From Pseudomonadota bacterium (GTDB lineage Bacteria; Myxococcota_A; UBA796; SXON01), in NCBI GenBank assembly GCA_005778355.1, contig SXON01000017.1, positions 36,511 through 100,510 on the forward strand: a stretch of 64,000 bases of DNA, given 5' to 3'. A program made the translations under genes and the position numbers. The notes beneath the pieces were generated by a model. The model was not told where the DNA came from. It did no database searches and saw only the letters and a program-made list of their open reading frames with translations. Within the stretch, counting starts at the first letter, position 1. Each line of letters starts with the position of its first letter. Below, piece by piece: positions 24,702-32,727 of this stretch.

Positions 24702-26336
24702 CTATCCGCGCCGCTGGCTCTCCTGCAACTCGGCGACCTGCGCTTCGAGTTCCGCGATGCGATGCCGCTGTTCCTCGAGCTGGCGCCGGAGGTGGCGCAC
24801 CAGCGTCGTGCCGCGGCCCAGCATGTCGGCCTCGTCGAGCTCAGCGGCGGCTGCGGCGGGGGCCTCAGCGCCGCCGCGACGGGGGCGTGGCGGCCTCCCC
24901 GTGGGTGCGGGCGGGGCACCGGGCTGGTCGAAGACACCGTTGCCCCTGGGCTGCGGCACGGGCGGCGCGACGGCGGCGACTTCTTCTGCGGCCTCCTCGG
25001 GCTCCGGAAGCGCAAGGTCCTCGACAGCGGGCAGCACCTCGCGGGCGAAACTCATGTCCACCGAGGTGATCGCATCGCCCACCGCGCGGTGGATGCTCAC
25101 GTGCTCGGTGGACTTTCGATGGGATGGCAGGTCGACGGAGAACGCCGCCTCCTCGTCCTCGTCGGTAAAGCCGGCGAAGGCGGCCACAGTGGGGCTCGGC
25201 AGGGCGGCGGGCGCTGGCGCTGCCGGGGGCGGCGGAGCGATGGGCTCGGTGGCGAGCCGGTCCGCACTGTCGCCGAGCACGAGGGCCTCGGCGTCCTCGT
25301 TGCTTTCAGCCTCGCCGAGCGCCAGCGATTCGGCGTCCTCGCTGCCATCGGCCTCGCCCAGGGCGAGCGCTTCCGCATCCTCGCTGCCGTCCGCCTCGTC
25401 GAGGGCCAGGGTGTCGCTGTCGTCGGTATCCGGGGCGGGCGGCGGGGGTGCGTGCACCCTCGGCGCTGGAAGACCGGGCATGCGCGGGAGCGACGGCTCG
25501 GGCGCGTCGAAGGCGGCCAGGTCGGCTGTGGTCGCGGGCGGGGCGCCTCGGCGAGGAAGCTGCCGCTCCGGGAAGGCCTCGCCCTCATCGACCAGCGTGC
25601 GGCTGTTCACGAACGCGTCGTCGTTGTCGGCTCCGTCCTGCTGCCGCGCCGCACGCCCCTTTCGGCCTCCGCCCTTGGCGAAAGCGACCTCGTGGGTGTC
25701 GGGCGCCAGGACCCTCGGTGGTTCGCTCTTGACCAGTGGCGGGTCGACGGGCACGACGGGCGGGATCTCGGTGACCTCGCCGTTTGTCCTGGCATCAGTG
25801 AGCGACGGGCGACGGGCGGCGGGCACGGGCCCGGTGATCGAGTCGAGCGCACTGTCGGGGTCTTCGTCTTCCTCCGAGCGGAGCGTGAGACTGTCGAGTT
25901 CCTGGCGCAGCTCATTGAGCGAGGGGCGTCGCGACTTTGGCTTCGGCGCCACGGTGGGCGCTCCAGTGGGGGCCACGGCGAGAAGGAGGTACCGGAACCC
26001 GCCCTCGCTCACCACCTCCAATTCGTGCCAACGATCCACCTCAACGCGCTCGAGCGCAGCGTCGTCGAGCCGCGACAGCTGGTGCCCCTGTCGCGCGCGG
26101 CCGCCGTCCCACACGAGGATGAACCGCGTGGTGCGGAGCTGCTGCATCGACAGCCGCTCTTCCAGGCCGATCTGGCGCGCGGGTGGGTCGATCAAGACGC
26201 CCGGCCGCGAGACGCGAAGGATTCCCTTGCCCTCGTGCACCTCGAAGCGCAGCGCAAAAGGGTTCTCGTTCACGCCGAGGCGTCGCAACCATAGGCGAAA
26301 CTTGGGGGGCTGGGCCTGGGATTCAGCGGGCGGCAT
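24702..26336 (-). CDS. Low-complexity protein heading the rbfA-truB operon; unknown function
   Basis: The 544-residue protein has an N-terminal beta-rich domain (about 10-125) with no recognised motif and a long Pro/Ala/Asp/Glu-rich middle. A tandem 14-residue repeat (LALGEADGSEDAEA type, three clear copies plus partial) is encoded at about 25278-25416. It ends in a coiled coil (about 500-542; RRQLEEQRHRIAELEAQ). It lies 10 bases upstream of rbfA and is probably its operon partner, where infB commonly sits in other bacteria. It may be a scaffold linking to RNA or membrane processes; no function is assigned. Confidence 0.7.
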   Translation of the reverse strand: MPPAESQAQPPKFRLWLRRLGVNENPFALRFEVHEGKGILRVSRPGVLIDPPARQIGLEERLSMQQLRTTRFILVWDGGRARQGHQLSRLDDAALERVEVDRWHELEVVSEGGFRYLLLAVAPTGAPTVAPKPKSRRPSLNELRQELDSLTLRSEEDEDPDSALDSITGPVPAARRPSLTDARTNGEVTEIPPVVPVDPPLVKSEPPRVLAPDTHEVAFAKGGGRKGRAARQQDGADNDDAFVNSRTLVDEGEAFPERQLPRRGAPPATTADLAAFDAPEPSLPRMPGLPAPRVHAPPPPAPDTDDSDTLALDEADGSEDAEALALGEADGSEDAESLALGEAESNEDAEALVLGDSADRLATEPIAPPPPAAPAPAALPSPTVAAFAGFTDEDEEAAFSVDLPSHRKSTEHVSIHRAVGDAITSVDMSFAREVLPAVEDLALPEPEEAAEEVAAVAPPVPQPRGNGVFDQPGAPPAPTGRPPRPRRGGAEAPAAAAAELDEADMLGRGTTLVRHLRRQLEEQRHRIAELEAQVAELQESQRRG

Positions 26337-26448
26337 CAGCGGCGCGCAAGTGTATCGCGCCCCGCCGCGCGGGTGTGACCACGGTCAATCGGCCGTTGCC
26401 ACGGCGCCCTGTCGTCACTACGATGGCGAGCAACACGGGAGTTCGTCC

Positions 26449-26640
26449 ATGGGGGTCGCGCGAAACTTGATCAAGGGCCTGAAGGACAAGGTCCTCGACC
26501 GCTGGGGCGAGAAGATCGTCACCAACCTCGGCGACACCTCCTCCGACGCGCCCAACAAGTTCTCCGAGCCCAAGCGCAACCTCTACGAGGAGATGGAGAA
26601 AGAGGGCAAGATCGAGAAGAAACCCGGCGGCGACCGCTAG
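26449..26640 (+). CDS. Small hypothetical protein, 63 residues
   Basis: The ATG at 26449 is preceded by GGGAG with 8 bases of spacing and opens a 63-codon frame with strong GC3 bias. The product is basic at the start (VARNLIKGLKDKVL) and highly charged at the end (EPKRNLYEEMEKEGKIEKK); an amphipathic helix is likely. I know no family. Its TAG overlaps the stop of the converging lipoprotein gene in CTAG (26637-26640). The gap before it holds only the minus-strand promoter region of the gene ending at 26336. Confidence 0.65.
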   Translation: MGVARNLIKGLKDKVLDRWGEKIVTNLGDTSSDAPNKFSEPKRNLYEEMEKEGKIEKKPGGDR

Positions 26641-27398
26641 CGCAAGGACGCGCAGTAGCTCGACGTGTTGTCGAAGTAGTCGTGCATCGCGTCGAGGATG
26701 GTGTTGGTGATGAGTGGGTCGTCCTGGTCGGAGTCCGCCGTCACGCCGAACTGCCGCCACATGCCGTACACGTGCACCACCCCCTCGTTCGACGGGTAGA
26801 AGACCTCGATCTGGTAGTCCTGCTCGAAGTGCATCTCCTCTTCCTGGCAGTCCGCCGGGTTCGGTGCCCAGGTACGGGTCGCGTAGGCGGGCGTGTCCCA
26901 CTCGCCCTCGATGCGCTGCACGCCGCCGTGGATGGACGTGGTGTATCCGCCGAACAGCGGGATGGTCACCGAGTAGGTGGTATCCCAGTACAGAACCGGC
27001 GTTTCTCCTGAGAAGTACGCCTCGTCGTCGGTGGTGTAGCTGCGCTCGTAGGCGGTGTAGTTGTCGGGGTACACCTCCTCCTGGTGGAGGTTGGTCAGCG
27101 CCTTCTCCAACTCGCCGTCGGAGCAGGCCAGCACGTCGACCACGTAGAAGCCGGTGGCCTTGCTCGGGTCGGCGTCCCACCCCACGTCGACCAGCGCCGC
27201 CTCGTCGTCAGTGATGTCGGTGAAGGTGCCCTGGAGCGGGAACTCCTCTGGATCGAAGGTGCTCGATACGGCGACGGTGGCCTCGGCCATCGCGGTGAAG
27301 TCCTCGCTCGCGTAGTGCTGCCAGGCGAGGTGCATGAACTCGTCGAGGGTGGGCGGGGCGGGCGTGTCTTCCACGCAGGCGAAGAGGAGGGTCAACAT
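26637..27398 (-). CDS. Lipoprotein of unknown function
   Basis: This 253-residue protein begins MLTLLFACVEDTPAP, with Cys8 as the lipid site and no positive charge before it; no earlier in-frame start exists. The mature part is beta-rich with a small-acidic composition, four more cysteines and repeated Tyr/Asp. It could be a surface or outer-membrane lipoprotein. I recognise no family. A GCTAAC element ends 9 bases before the ATG and is shared, in reverse, with the divergent M20 gene. Confidence 0.75.
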   Translation of the reverse strand: MLTLLFACVEDTPAPPTLDEFMHLAWQHYASEDFTAMAEATVAVSSTFDPEEFPLQGTFTDITDDEAALVDVGWDADPSKATGFYVVDVLACSDGELEKALTNLHQEEVYPDNYTAYERSYTTDDEAYFSGETPVLYWDTTYSVTIPLFGGYTTSIHGGVQRIEGEWDTPAYATRTWAPNPADCQEEEMHFEQDYQIEVFYPSNEGVVHVYGMWRQFGVTADSDQDDPLITNTILDAMHDYFDNTSSYCASLR

Positions 27399-27407
27399 CG
27401 GCGCGAC

Positions 27408-27413
27408 GTTAGC
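27408..27413. promoter_or_regulatory. Shared bidirectional -10 element
   Basis: GTTAGC on the plus strand reads GCTAAC on the minus strand. It lies exactly 9 bases from the ATG at 27423 and 9 bases from the ATG at 27398. Both genes could be transcribed, without leaders, from one symmetric -10 hexamer. Confidence 0.5.
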
Positions 27414-27422
27414 ATCGAGCGC

Positions 27423-28874
27423 ATGTTGATGCTCGCTGCGCTCGCCTTCGCGGGGACGGTTCGTCCCGATGGTGCCCCTTCTGCGACTCCGGTCGCGACC
27501 GACTCCGTGCTCGCGCAGGTCGACTGGTCGCAGGCCGGCGGAGAGACCGTCGAGTTCTTGTCGCGACTACTCCAGGCGAAGTCGACCAACCCGCCGGGGA
27601 ACGAGACGCTCGCCATCAGCGTTGTCGCCGAGAAGCTTCGCGCCGAGGGCATCGACAGCGAGGTGATCGAGTTCGCCCCTGGGCGTGCTTCCCTCGTGGC
27701 CCGGCTCGAAGGCGCGGGGTCCGACAAGCCGCTTTGCCTCCTGAGCCACGTGGACGTGGTACCCGCCGAGGCCGAGCGCTGGAGCGTCGACCCCTATTCG
27801 GGCGTGGTGAAGGACGGGTTCGTCTGGGGACGAGGCGCGCTCGACATGAAAGGCATGACGGCGGTCGAGGTCATGACGCTGGTGACGCTGAAGCGCCTCG
27901 GTACGCCACTGAGTCGCGACGTCGTCCTACTTGCAGTCGCCGACGAGGAAGTTGACGGGCGTGGCATCGACGCGGTGATCGCGCAGTGGGACGAGATCGG
28001 CTGCTCGCACGTGGTCAACGAGGGAGGGCTCGGCCTCGAGAACCTCATCTTCGACGGCCAGACCTTTCACGCGATCTCGGTGGCCGAGAAGGGCGCCGTC
28101 TGGCTCAAGATGATCGCCAGCGGGGCGCCCGGGCACGGCAGCACGCCGGTCCCCGGGCGGGCACCTGAACACCTCGCTCTGGCCTTGCAGAAGCTCGCTG
28201 AGCGCAAGGACGTGGTGGTGTGGAGCGACGCGCACCTCGAGACCTTCCGCCGCGCCGGTCGCGGAGGCGGCGGCATGAAGGGGATGATCCTCTCCTCCCC
28301 TGCCCTCACCAAGTTGCTCGCGAAGAACTCGTTGTTGTCGATGCCGCCGATGCGCGCCACGCTCACAAACACCGTGAACGTCACCGGTTTTTTCGGCGGC
28401 GAGCAGCCCAACGTGGTGCCGAGCGAGGTGGGCGCGATCCTCGATTGCCGCATCTTGCCGGGCTTCATGCCGGAAGACATCGTGCGCGAGCTCATCGCGC
28501 TGGTGGACGACCCCGCGGTGCGCTTCGAGATCCTCAGCGCCTCGACCGGGAACGAGAGCCCCTGGGACGATCCTTTCTTCGACGCGCTCGCCCGGCGTGC
28601 GGTCGAGGGCGAGGACGGCGCGGTGGCGGGCCCGGTGCGGAGCCCCGGCTACACCGACAGCATGGCTCTCCGCCCGCTCGGGGCGCGCGCCTACGGCTAC
28701 GTGCCCTTCGTCATCGACGGCGAGCTGCTCGGCACCATGCACGGCGACGACGAGCGCGTGCCGGTAGCGGAGGTGCACGCGGGCTTGCGTCGCCTCGCCG
28801 CGGCAGTGCTCGACGTGAGCCTCGCGAGGCCCGAGGGCCCGATGGGGTCGCCCCGGCCCGCTGCGCCTCGGTAG
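27423..28874 (+). CDS. Secreted M20-family metallopeptidase
   Basis: The ATG at 27423 gives 483 residues with a short uncharged leader, MLMLAALAFA. The di-zinc M20 signature is complete: H109 and D111 (SHVDVVP), D141 (GALDMKG), catalytic base E175 with E176 (ADEEVDG), E200, and the final H440 (TMHGDD). The middle insertion (about 215-330) is the dimerisation domain. It hydrolyses peptide or amide bonds of small substrates, probably in the periplasm. It is a carboxypeptidase or aminoacylase-like enzyme by family; substrate unknown. Confidence 0.9.
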   Translation: MLMLAALAFAGTVRPDGAPSATPVATDSVLAQVDWSQAGGETVEFLSRLLQAKSTNPPGNETLAISVVAEKLRAEGIDSEVIEFAPGRASLVARLEGAGSDKPLCLLSHVDVVPAEAERWSVDPYSGVVKDGFVWGRGALDMKGMTAVEVMTLVTLKRLGTPLSRDVVLLAVADEEVDGRGIDAVIAQWDEIGCSHVVNEGGLGLENLIFDGQTFHAISVAEKGAVWLKMIASGAPGHGSTPVPGRAPEHLALALQKLAERKDVVVWSDAHLETFRRAGRGGGGMKGMILSSPALTKLLAKNSLLSMPPMRATLTNTVNVTGFFGGEQPNVVPSEVGAILDCRILPGFMPEDIVRELIALVDDPAVRFEILSASTGNESPWDDPFFDALARRAVEGEDGAVAGPVRSPGYTDSMALRPLGARAYGYVPFVIDGELLGTMHGDDERVPVAEVHAGLRRLAAAVLDVSLARPEGPMGSPRPAAPR

Positions 28875-28886
28875 CTTGGCGCCTCG

Positions 28887-29456
28887 CTAGGCCTCGGGCT
28901 CGCTGGGCGCGGAGTACACGCCGATGATCACGCGGGCCGGGCGGATGAGCTTGCTGCCTGCGCGGTAGCCCTTGGAGAACACGTTGAGGACGATGTTGTC
29001 TTGCGAGGCGTCGGCGACGGGCATCGAGTGGATGGCCTCGTGCAGGTTCGCGTCGAAGCGCTCGCCTGCCTGACCCACCTCCACCATGCCGAGCCCGCGC
29101 AGCGCGTGCATGAACTGGTCGTACACCATGTGCAGGCCCTCGGCGGCCTCGGGCGCCGCGTCCTTCACGGGAGCGATGCTGCGCTGCAGGTTCTCCACGG
29201 GCTCGAAGACCGCGGCCACGACCTCCGCCCGTCGAATCTCCTCGCGCACCGCCGCGTTGCGCTCTAGGCGCTGCTTGGTGGACTCGATCTCGTCTTTCGC
29301 CTGCTTGTAGGCGCTGCTCACTTGCCGGAGGCGCGCCTCCATGTCGGCGAGTTGGGCGCGGAGCTCCTCCTCGACGGTGGGATCGGCCAGCCCCACGCCC
29401 CCCGCGGATTCATCCTCGCCGTCGTTTCTCGTCACGCCCTGTGCATCGCGGCTCAT
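28887..29456 (-). CDS. grpE: Nucleotide exchange factor GrpE
   Basis: The ATG at 29456 has a GAGAGAGG Shine-Dalgarno upstream and gives 189 residues. An acidic N-terminal arm is followed by the long dimerisation helix (LADMEARLRQVSSAYKQAKDE) and the beta domain ending FSKGYRAGSKLIRPARVIIG, the GrpE signature. GrpE exchanges ADP for ATP on DnaK. Neither dnaK nor dnaJ lies next to it here. The upstream 66-base gap to the divergent DUF4340 gene contains a CTTATC element that may be its promoter. Confidence 0.93.
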   Translation of the reverse strand: MSRDAQGVTRNDGEDESAGGVGLADPTVEEELRAQLADMEARLRQVSSAYKQAKDEIESTKQRLERNAAVREEIRRAEVVAAVFEPVENLQRSIAPVKDAAPEAAEGLHMVYDQFMHALRGLGMVEVGQAGERFDANLHEAIHSMPVADASQDNIVLNVFSKGYRAGSKLIRPARVIIGVYSAPSEPEA

Positions 29457-29522
29457 CCAGATCGCCTCTCTCGCGGCCGGGAGGATAAGCGCCGGGCCGC
29501 CTGTGTCAAGCCGAGGATTGGA

Positions 29523-30791
29523 GTGGAACGCCAGAACCGACTGTTGACGATTCTCGCCGTTATTTTGCTCGTTCTCGTGGCGGTGCTCGTGCTCGCGCCG
29601 CCCGAGGAAGAGGGCGACGTAGCGGCCGACGACGATGCCCCCCCGCAGTCCAAGCTCTTCGACTACAAGCGCGACGAGATCAGCGTCGTCACGCTCGACG
29701 GCCCGGGCGGTGAGATTCGCTTCGAGAAGGGCATGGAGGGCTGGCGGATGACCAAGCCCCGGGAAACCGCCATCGACGAGACGAAGCTCACCGCCATCCT
29801 CGATCGCTTCGAGACGCTCAAGCTCGAGGACCGCACGCTCGACGGCAAGCCCGAGGACTACGGCCTCGACGCCGAGCGCCGCGTCGACCTGCGGATGGAG
29901 AAGCCCGACGGCACCGTGTTCTCCGTGATCGTCGGCAAGGACACGGCGGTGGGCTACCGCACCTACGCGGCGAAGGCCGACGGCGCGCCGGCACAGTTGC
30001 TGTCGAGCAAAGTGTCGGACCTCGTGCAGAAGGCGCCCGACGACTTCCGGAGCAAGCGCCTCGTCGACTTCTCGCCCACGAGCGCGCGTCGCATCCGCAT
30101 CGTCGATGGCAGCGCCGAGCTGGTGCTGCGGAAGGACGAGCATGGCTGGTGGATGGGCGACGGCGGTCCGCGTGCGAGCGGCGACAAGGTCGGCGACTGG
30201 ATCGCGGCGCTAGCCGGCGCCCAGGCCGAGGCCTTCCTGGATGGCCGCGCGCCGAGCGAGCTCGGCCTCGACAGCCCTGCAGCCGTGCTGTCCGTGGAAG
30301 ACGACGGTGGCACCCACACCCTCAAGCTGAGCGCTCGGGACATCGACGGCGCCTACGCGCTCGCGGGCGACGTGCCGGTGCGCGTGTCGGTGAGCGACCT
30401 CGACAAGCTCCTGGTAACGACGGGCTACCTCGCCACCACCGTTCTGGAGGTGCAGACCTGGATGGCGCAGTCGGTGGAGGTGAAGCTCGGCGACAAGAGC
30501 CTCGTGGCCAGCCGCAAGGAAGGGCAGTGGGTCGACGCCGCCGGCAAGCCGGCCGAGAAGGTGGACGACGTGCTGGAGGCCATCGCCCAGGCCAGCGCCG
30601 ACCGCAGCGGCTCGCTCGCCTACACGGGCAGTTGGGGACGGATCGCGGTGGGCCTGGGCGGGGACAAGGGCGAGGTCGTCAGCATTGGCGACGCCCTGCC
30701 CGGTGGCGGGCGGGTGGCCCGTGACGAGGCCGGCGGCCCCCCCTTCCGCATCGACGACGACACGCTCGGCGCCATCGCCGCCTCGCTCTAG
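29523..30791 (+). CDS. Membrane-anchored DUF4340 protein
   Basis: The GTG at 29523 follows a GAGG sequence and gives 422 residues. One N-terminal membrane helix (7-25, LLTILAVILLVLVAVLVLA) is followed by repeated DUF4340 blocks: VTLDGPGGEIRFEKGMEGW, DFSPTSARRIRIVDG and HGWWMGDGG. Such proteins usually accompany GldG-type ABC systems involved in gliding or surface attachment, but none lies here. It probably acts on the periplasmic side of the inner membrane. Function unknown. Confidence 0.85.
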   Translation: MERQNRLLTILAVILLVLVAVLVLAPPEEEGDVAADDDAPPQSKLFDYKRDEISVVTLDGPGGEIRFEKGMEGWRMTKPRETAIDETKLTAILDRFETLKLEDRTLDGKPEDYGLDAERRVDLRMEKPDGTVFSVIVGKDTAVGYRTYAAKADGAPAQLLSSKVSDLVQKAPDDFRSKRLVDFSPTSARRIRIVDGSAELVLRKDEHGWWMGDGGPRASGDKVGDWIAALAGAQAEAFLDGRAPSELGLDSPAAVLSVEDDGGTHTLKLSARDIDGAYALAGDVPVRVSVSDLDKLLVTTGYLATTVLEVQTWMAQSVEVKLGDKSLVASRKEGQWVDAAGKPAEKVDDVLEAIAQASADRSGSLAYTGSWGRIAVGLGGDKGEVVSIGDALPGGGRVARDEAGGPPFRIDDDTLGAIAASL

Positions 30792-30815
30792 GCGGCCGTC
30801 GCTGCGGGGCGGTCG

Positions 30816-32165
30816 CTACTGTCGCGGCGGCGAGTCGGTGTCGCGAGGGAGGATCTCGGGCGACACGAGGCGCACGTCGCGGAAGCGACCTTCGCGGAGT
30901 CCCAGTGCGATGGCGCGTCGCGCGCGCCGCTCCCCCCAGGCCCCCGTCCCGAGCGCGATCGGCAAGAGGAAGAGCGCGTTCGGATCGACGAGGGAAAGCG
31001 CGCCGCCGAGGATCGCGCTGCTCACCGCGAATCCGCGCAGGAACCAGAACCAGCCCACCGCCGCGACCAGCCGCTTGCTCCCACGCACTGCGAACCACTC
31101 GGTGTCGGTGGCCTCGCGGCGTGCCTCACGGGCGAGCGCCGTCGCCGCCCGCAGTTGGCCTCGCGACAGGGCGAGGATCGCCCGGAGCAGGGACAGCGCC
31201 GAGCTGCGCATGCGGGGTCGCGACAGCACGGCGTCGACCAGGCCCCCTTGGTCCTGCGCGAGGAGCGCCACCGCGAGGAGGTAGCCAGAGAGCGCGTCGT
31301 TGGGCCGTTGGAGCGCGGCGTAGCGCGCGGCAAACTCGGCCCGTTGGGGCTCTGAGGCGAGCAATCCGGCCACCGCCACCGCGTTTCCGACCCCGAGACG
31401 CTCCGGCGAGCGCTCGAACTCGGCCTCTAACAGCCCCAGCGCGGCCCCCGCCCGGCCCTCGACCAGCGCGGCGAGACCAGCGCGCATTCCATCCGCGTCG
31501 ACCATCTCGGCCGCGTCGCCCGCGTCTTGCCCGATCACCCCCGTGGGGCCCGGCCAGGCCTCTGTTCCCGCCAGCACCAGAGCGAGATCCGGCGACAAGT
31601 AGGCCAGGTAGAGGTGCTCCGCCCCCGGCTCGTGGGTGGCGGCGCGTAGGCGCGCGAGGTCCCGCTCGAGCGCTGCGCGTGAACGGGAAGCGTCTCGCCC
31701 GTCGAGCCGGTAGGCGTAGAGCAAACAACCACGAGGCGCGACACCTCCCCGCACCCAGAAACACTCGCCTGCGCCCTTCTCGACGAAGGCGAGGTCGATA
31801 GCGGCCGCGCCGAGTCCCGCGTGGGCCAGCGCCCGGCGCAGGAAAGCGGCGATGTCGGCGGCCAATGGCGTCTGCAGGAGCGCGCTTCGCGAGCTGTCAC
31901 CGAGCTCACCGAGGCCGGAATGTTCCAGGTAACTCCGACGAAGTTGATCGATCCGCCGACCGCAGTGCGCGATCTCGGCGTCGACCGTCTCGGGGTCCTC
32001 GTAGCGAGAGGGGGCGGTCGCGATGCGACGATGGTACAGCCGCACCGCCTCGTCGAAAGTGTACCGGCGCACGAGGTTGTCGCGACCGACGATCTCCACG
32101 GGGAACTCGACGGTCTGCGAGTAGTCTTTCCTCTGGTATCGGCGCAGGCGGGGCGACCGGTCCAC
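30816..32165 (-). CDS. Hypothetical protein with C-terminal membrane region
   Basis: This 449-residue protein begins with a conserved-looking block, RRYQRKDYSQTVEFPVEIVG (residues 8-27), then RRYTFDEAVRLYHRRI, and continues with alpha-helical repeats of TPR-like appearance. Two hydrophobic segments (about 375-412) suggest a membrane hairpin near the end. It is the third gene of an operon with the TPR scaffold and the methyltransferase (7 bases after the latter). No family or function is recognised. Confidence 0.7.
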   Translation of the reverse strand: MDRSPRLRRYQRKDYSQTVEFPVEIVGRDNLVRRYTFDEAVRLYHRRIATAPSRYEDPETVDAEIAHCGRRIDQLRRSYLEHSGLGELGDSSRSALLQTPLAADIAAFLRRALAHAGLGAAAIDLAFVEKGAGECFWVRGGVAPRGCLLYAYRLDGRDASRSRAALERDLARLRAATHEPGAEHLYLAYLSPDLALVLAGTEAWPGPTGVIGQDAGDAAEMVDADGMRAGLAALVEGRAGAALGLLEAEFERSPERLGVGNAVAVAGLLASEPQRAEFAARYAALQRPNDALSGYLLAVALLAQDQGGLVDAVLSRPRMRSSALSLLRAILALSRGQLRAATALAREARREATDTEWFAVRGSKRLVAAVGWFWFLRGFAVSSAILGGALSLVDPNALFLLPIALGTGAWGERRARRAIALGLREGRFRDVRLVSPEILPRDTDSPPRQ

Positions 32166-32172
32166 AGAAACC

Positions 32173-32724
32173 TCAGCGTGAAAGATACCACCGGGCAGCG
32201 AGGAGCGCGCCGGCCAGCGCGATCACCGCGAAGGTACCGCGCTCGCTGCGGAACGCCTCGCGGGCGCTCCACCGTCCCCCCGAGGGGGCCGTGCGGGGTA
32301 GCCATCGCGACACGCGGGTGCAATAGTCCGCGTAGGGCGCTCCGATCTGCGCGAGCAAATTCGACTCCTCCCAGCGGACGATGAAGGCGTAGTGCAGGCC
32401 GATGGCGGGCACGAGGACGAGCGCGGCGGGCCATGCGAAACCGCCGACCGCCGCCCACAAGAAGGTGTTTCCCACGTAGAGTGGGTTGCGCAGCATCGCG
32501 TAGGGCCCGGAGTCGACCAGCGACCCCACTTCGGCACCCCGGGTGCGACTGCGGCGGCCGATGTGACCCACGGCCCACAGGCGAATCCCCTCGCCCACTA
32601 GCAGGCAAGCAAGCGCCGGCCAGCGAAACGCGGGCTCCGGGATCAGGGCCCCGAGCGCCAGCGGCACCGGCATCCAACCGCGGTGGCGGAACAAGGCCCC
32701 GCCCACGGCCACGGCACCGGGCAA
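32173..32724 (-). CDS. Isoprenylcysteine/phospholipid methyltransferase family membrane protein
   Basis: A TTG start 3 bases after the TPR gene gives 183 residues with several membrane helices. The signature GPYAMLRNPLYVGN (about 73-86) and the downstream WEESNLL/APYADYCTRVSRWLPR correspond to the SAM- and substrate-binding motifs of the ICMT/PEMT family. By family it transfers a methyl group from SAM to a lipid or a membrane-embedded thiol or amine. A further start within the frame is possible because no Shine-Dalgarno decides between them. Confidence 0.85.
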   Translation of the reverse strand: MPGAVAVGGALFRHRGWMPVPLALGALIPEPAFRWPALACLLVGEGIRLWAVGHIGRRSRTRGAEVGSLVDSGPYAMLRNPLYVGNTFLWAAVGGFAWPAALVLVPAIGLHYAFIVRWEESNLLAQIGAPYADYCTRVSRWLPRTAPSGGRWSAREAFRSERGTFAVIALAGALLAARWYLSR

Positions 32725-32727
32725 CGT

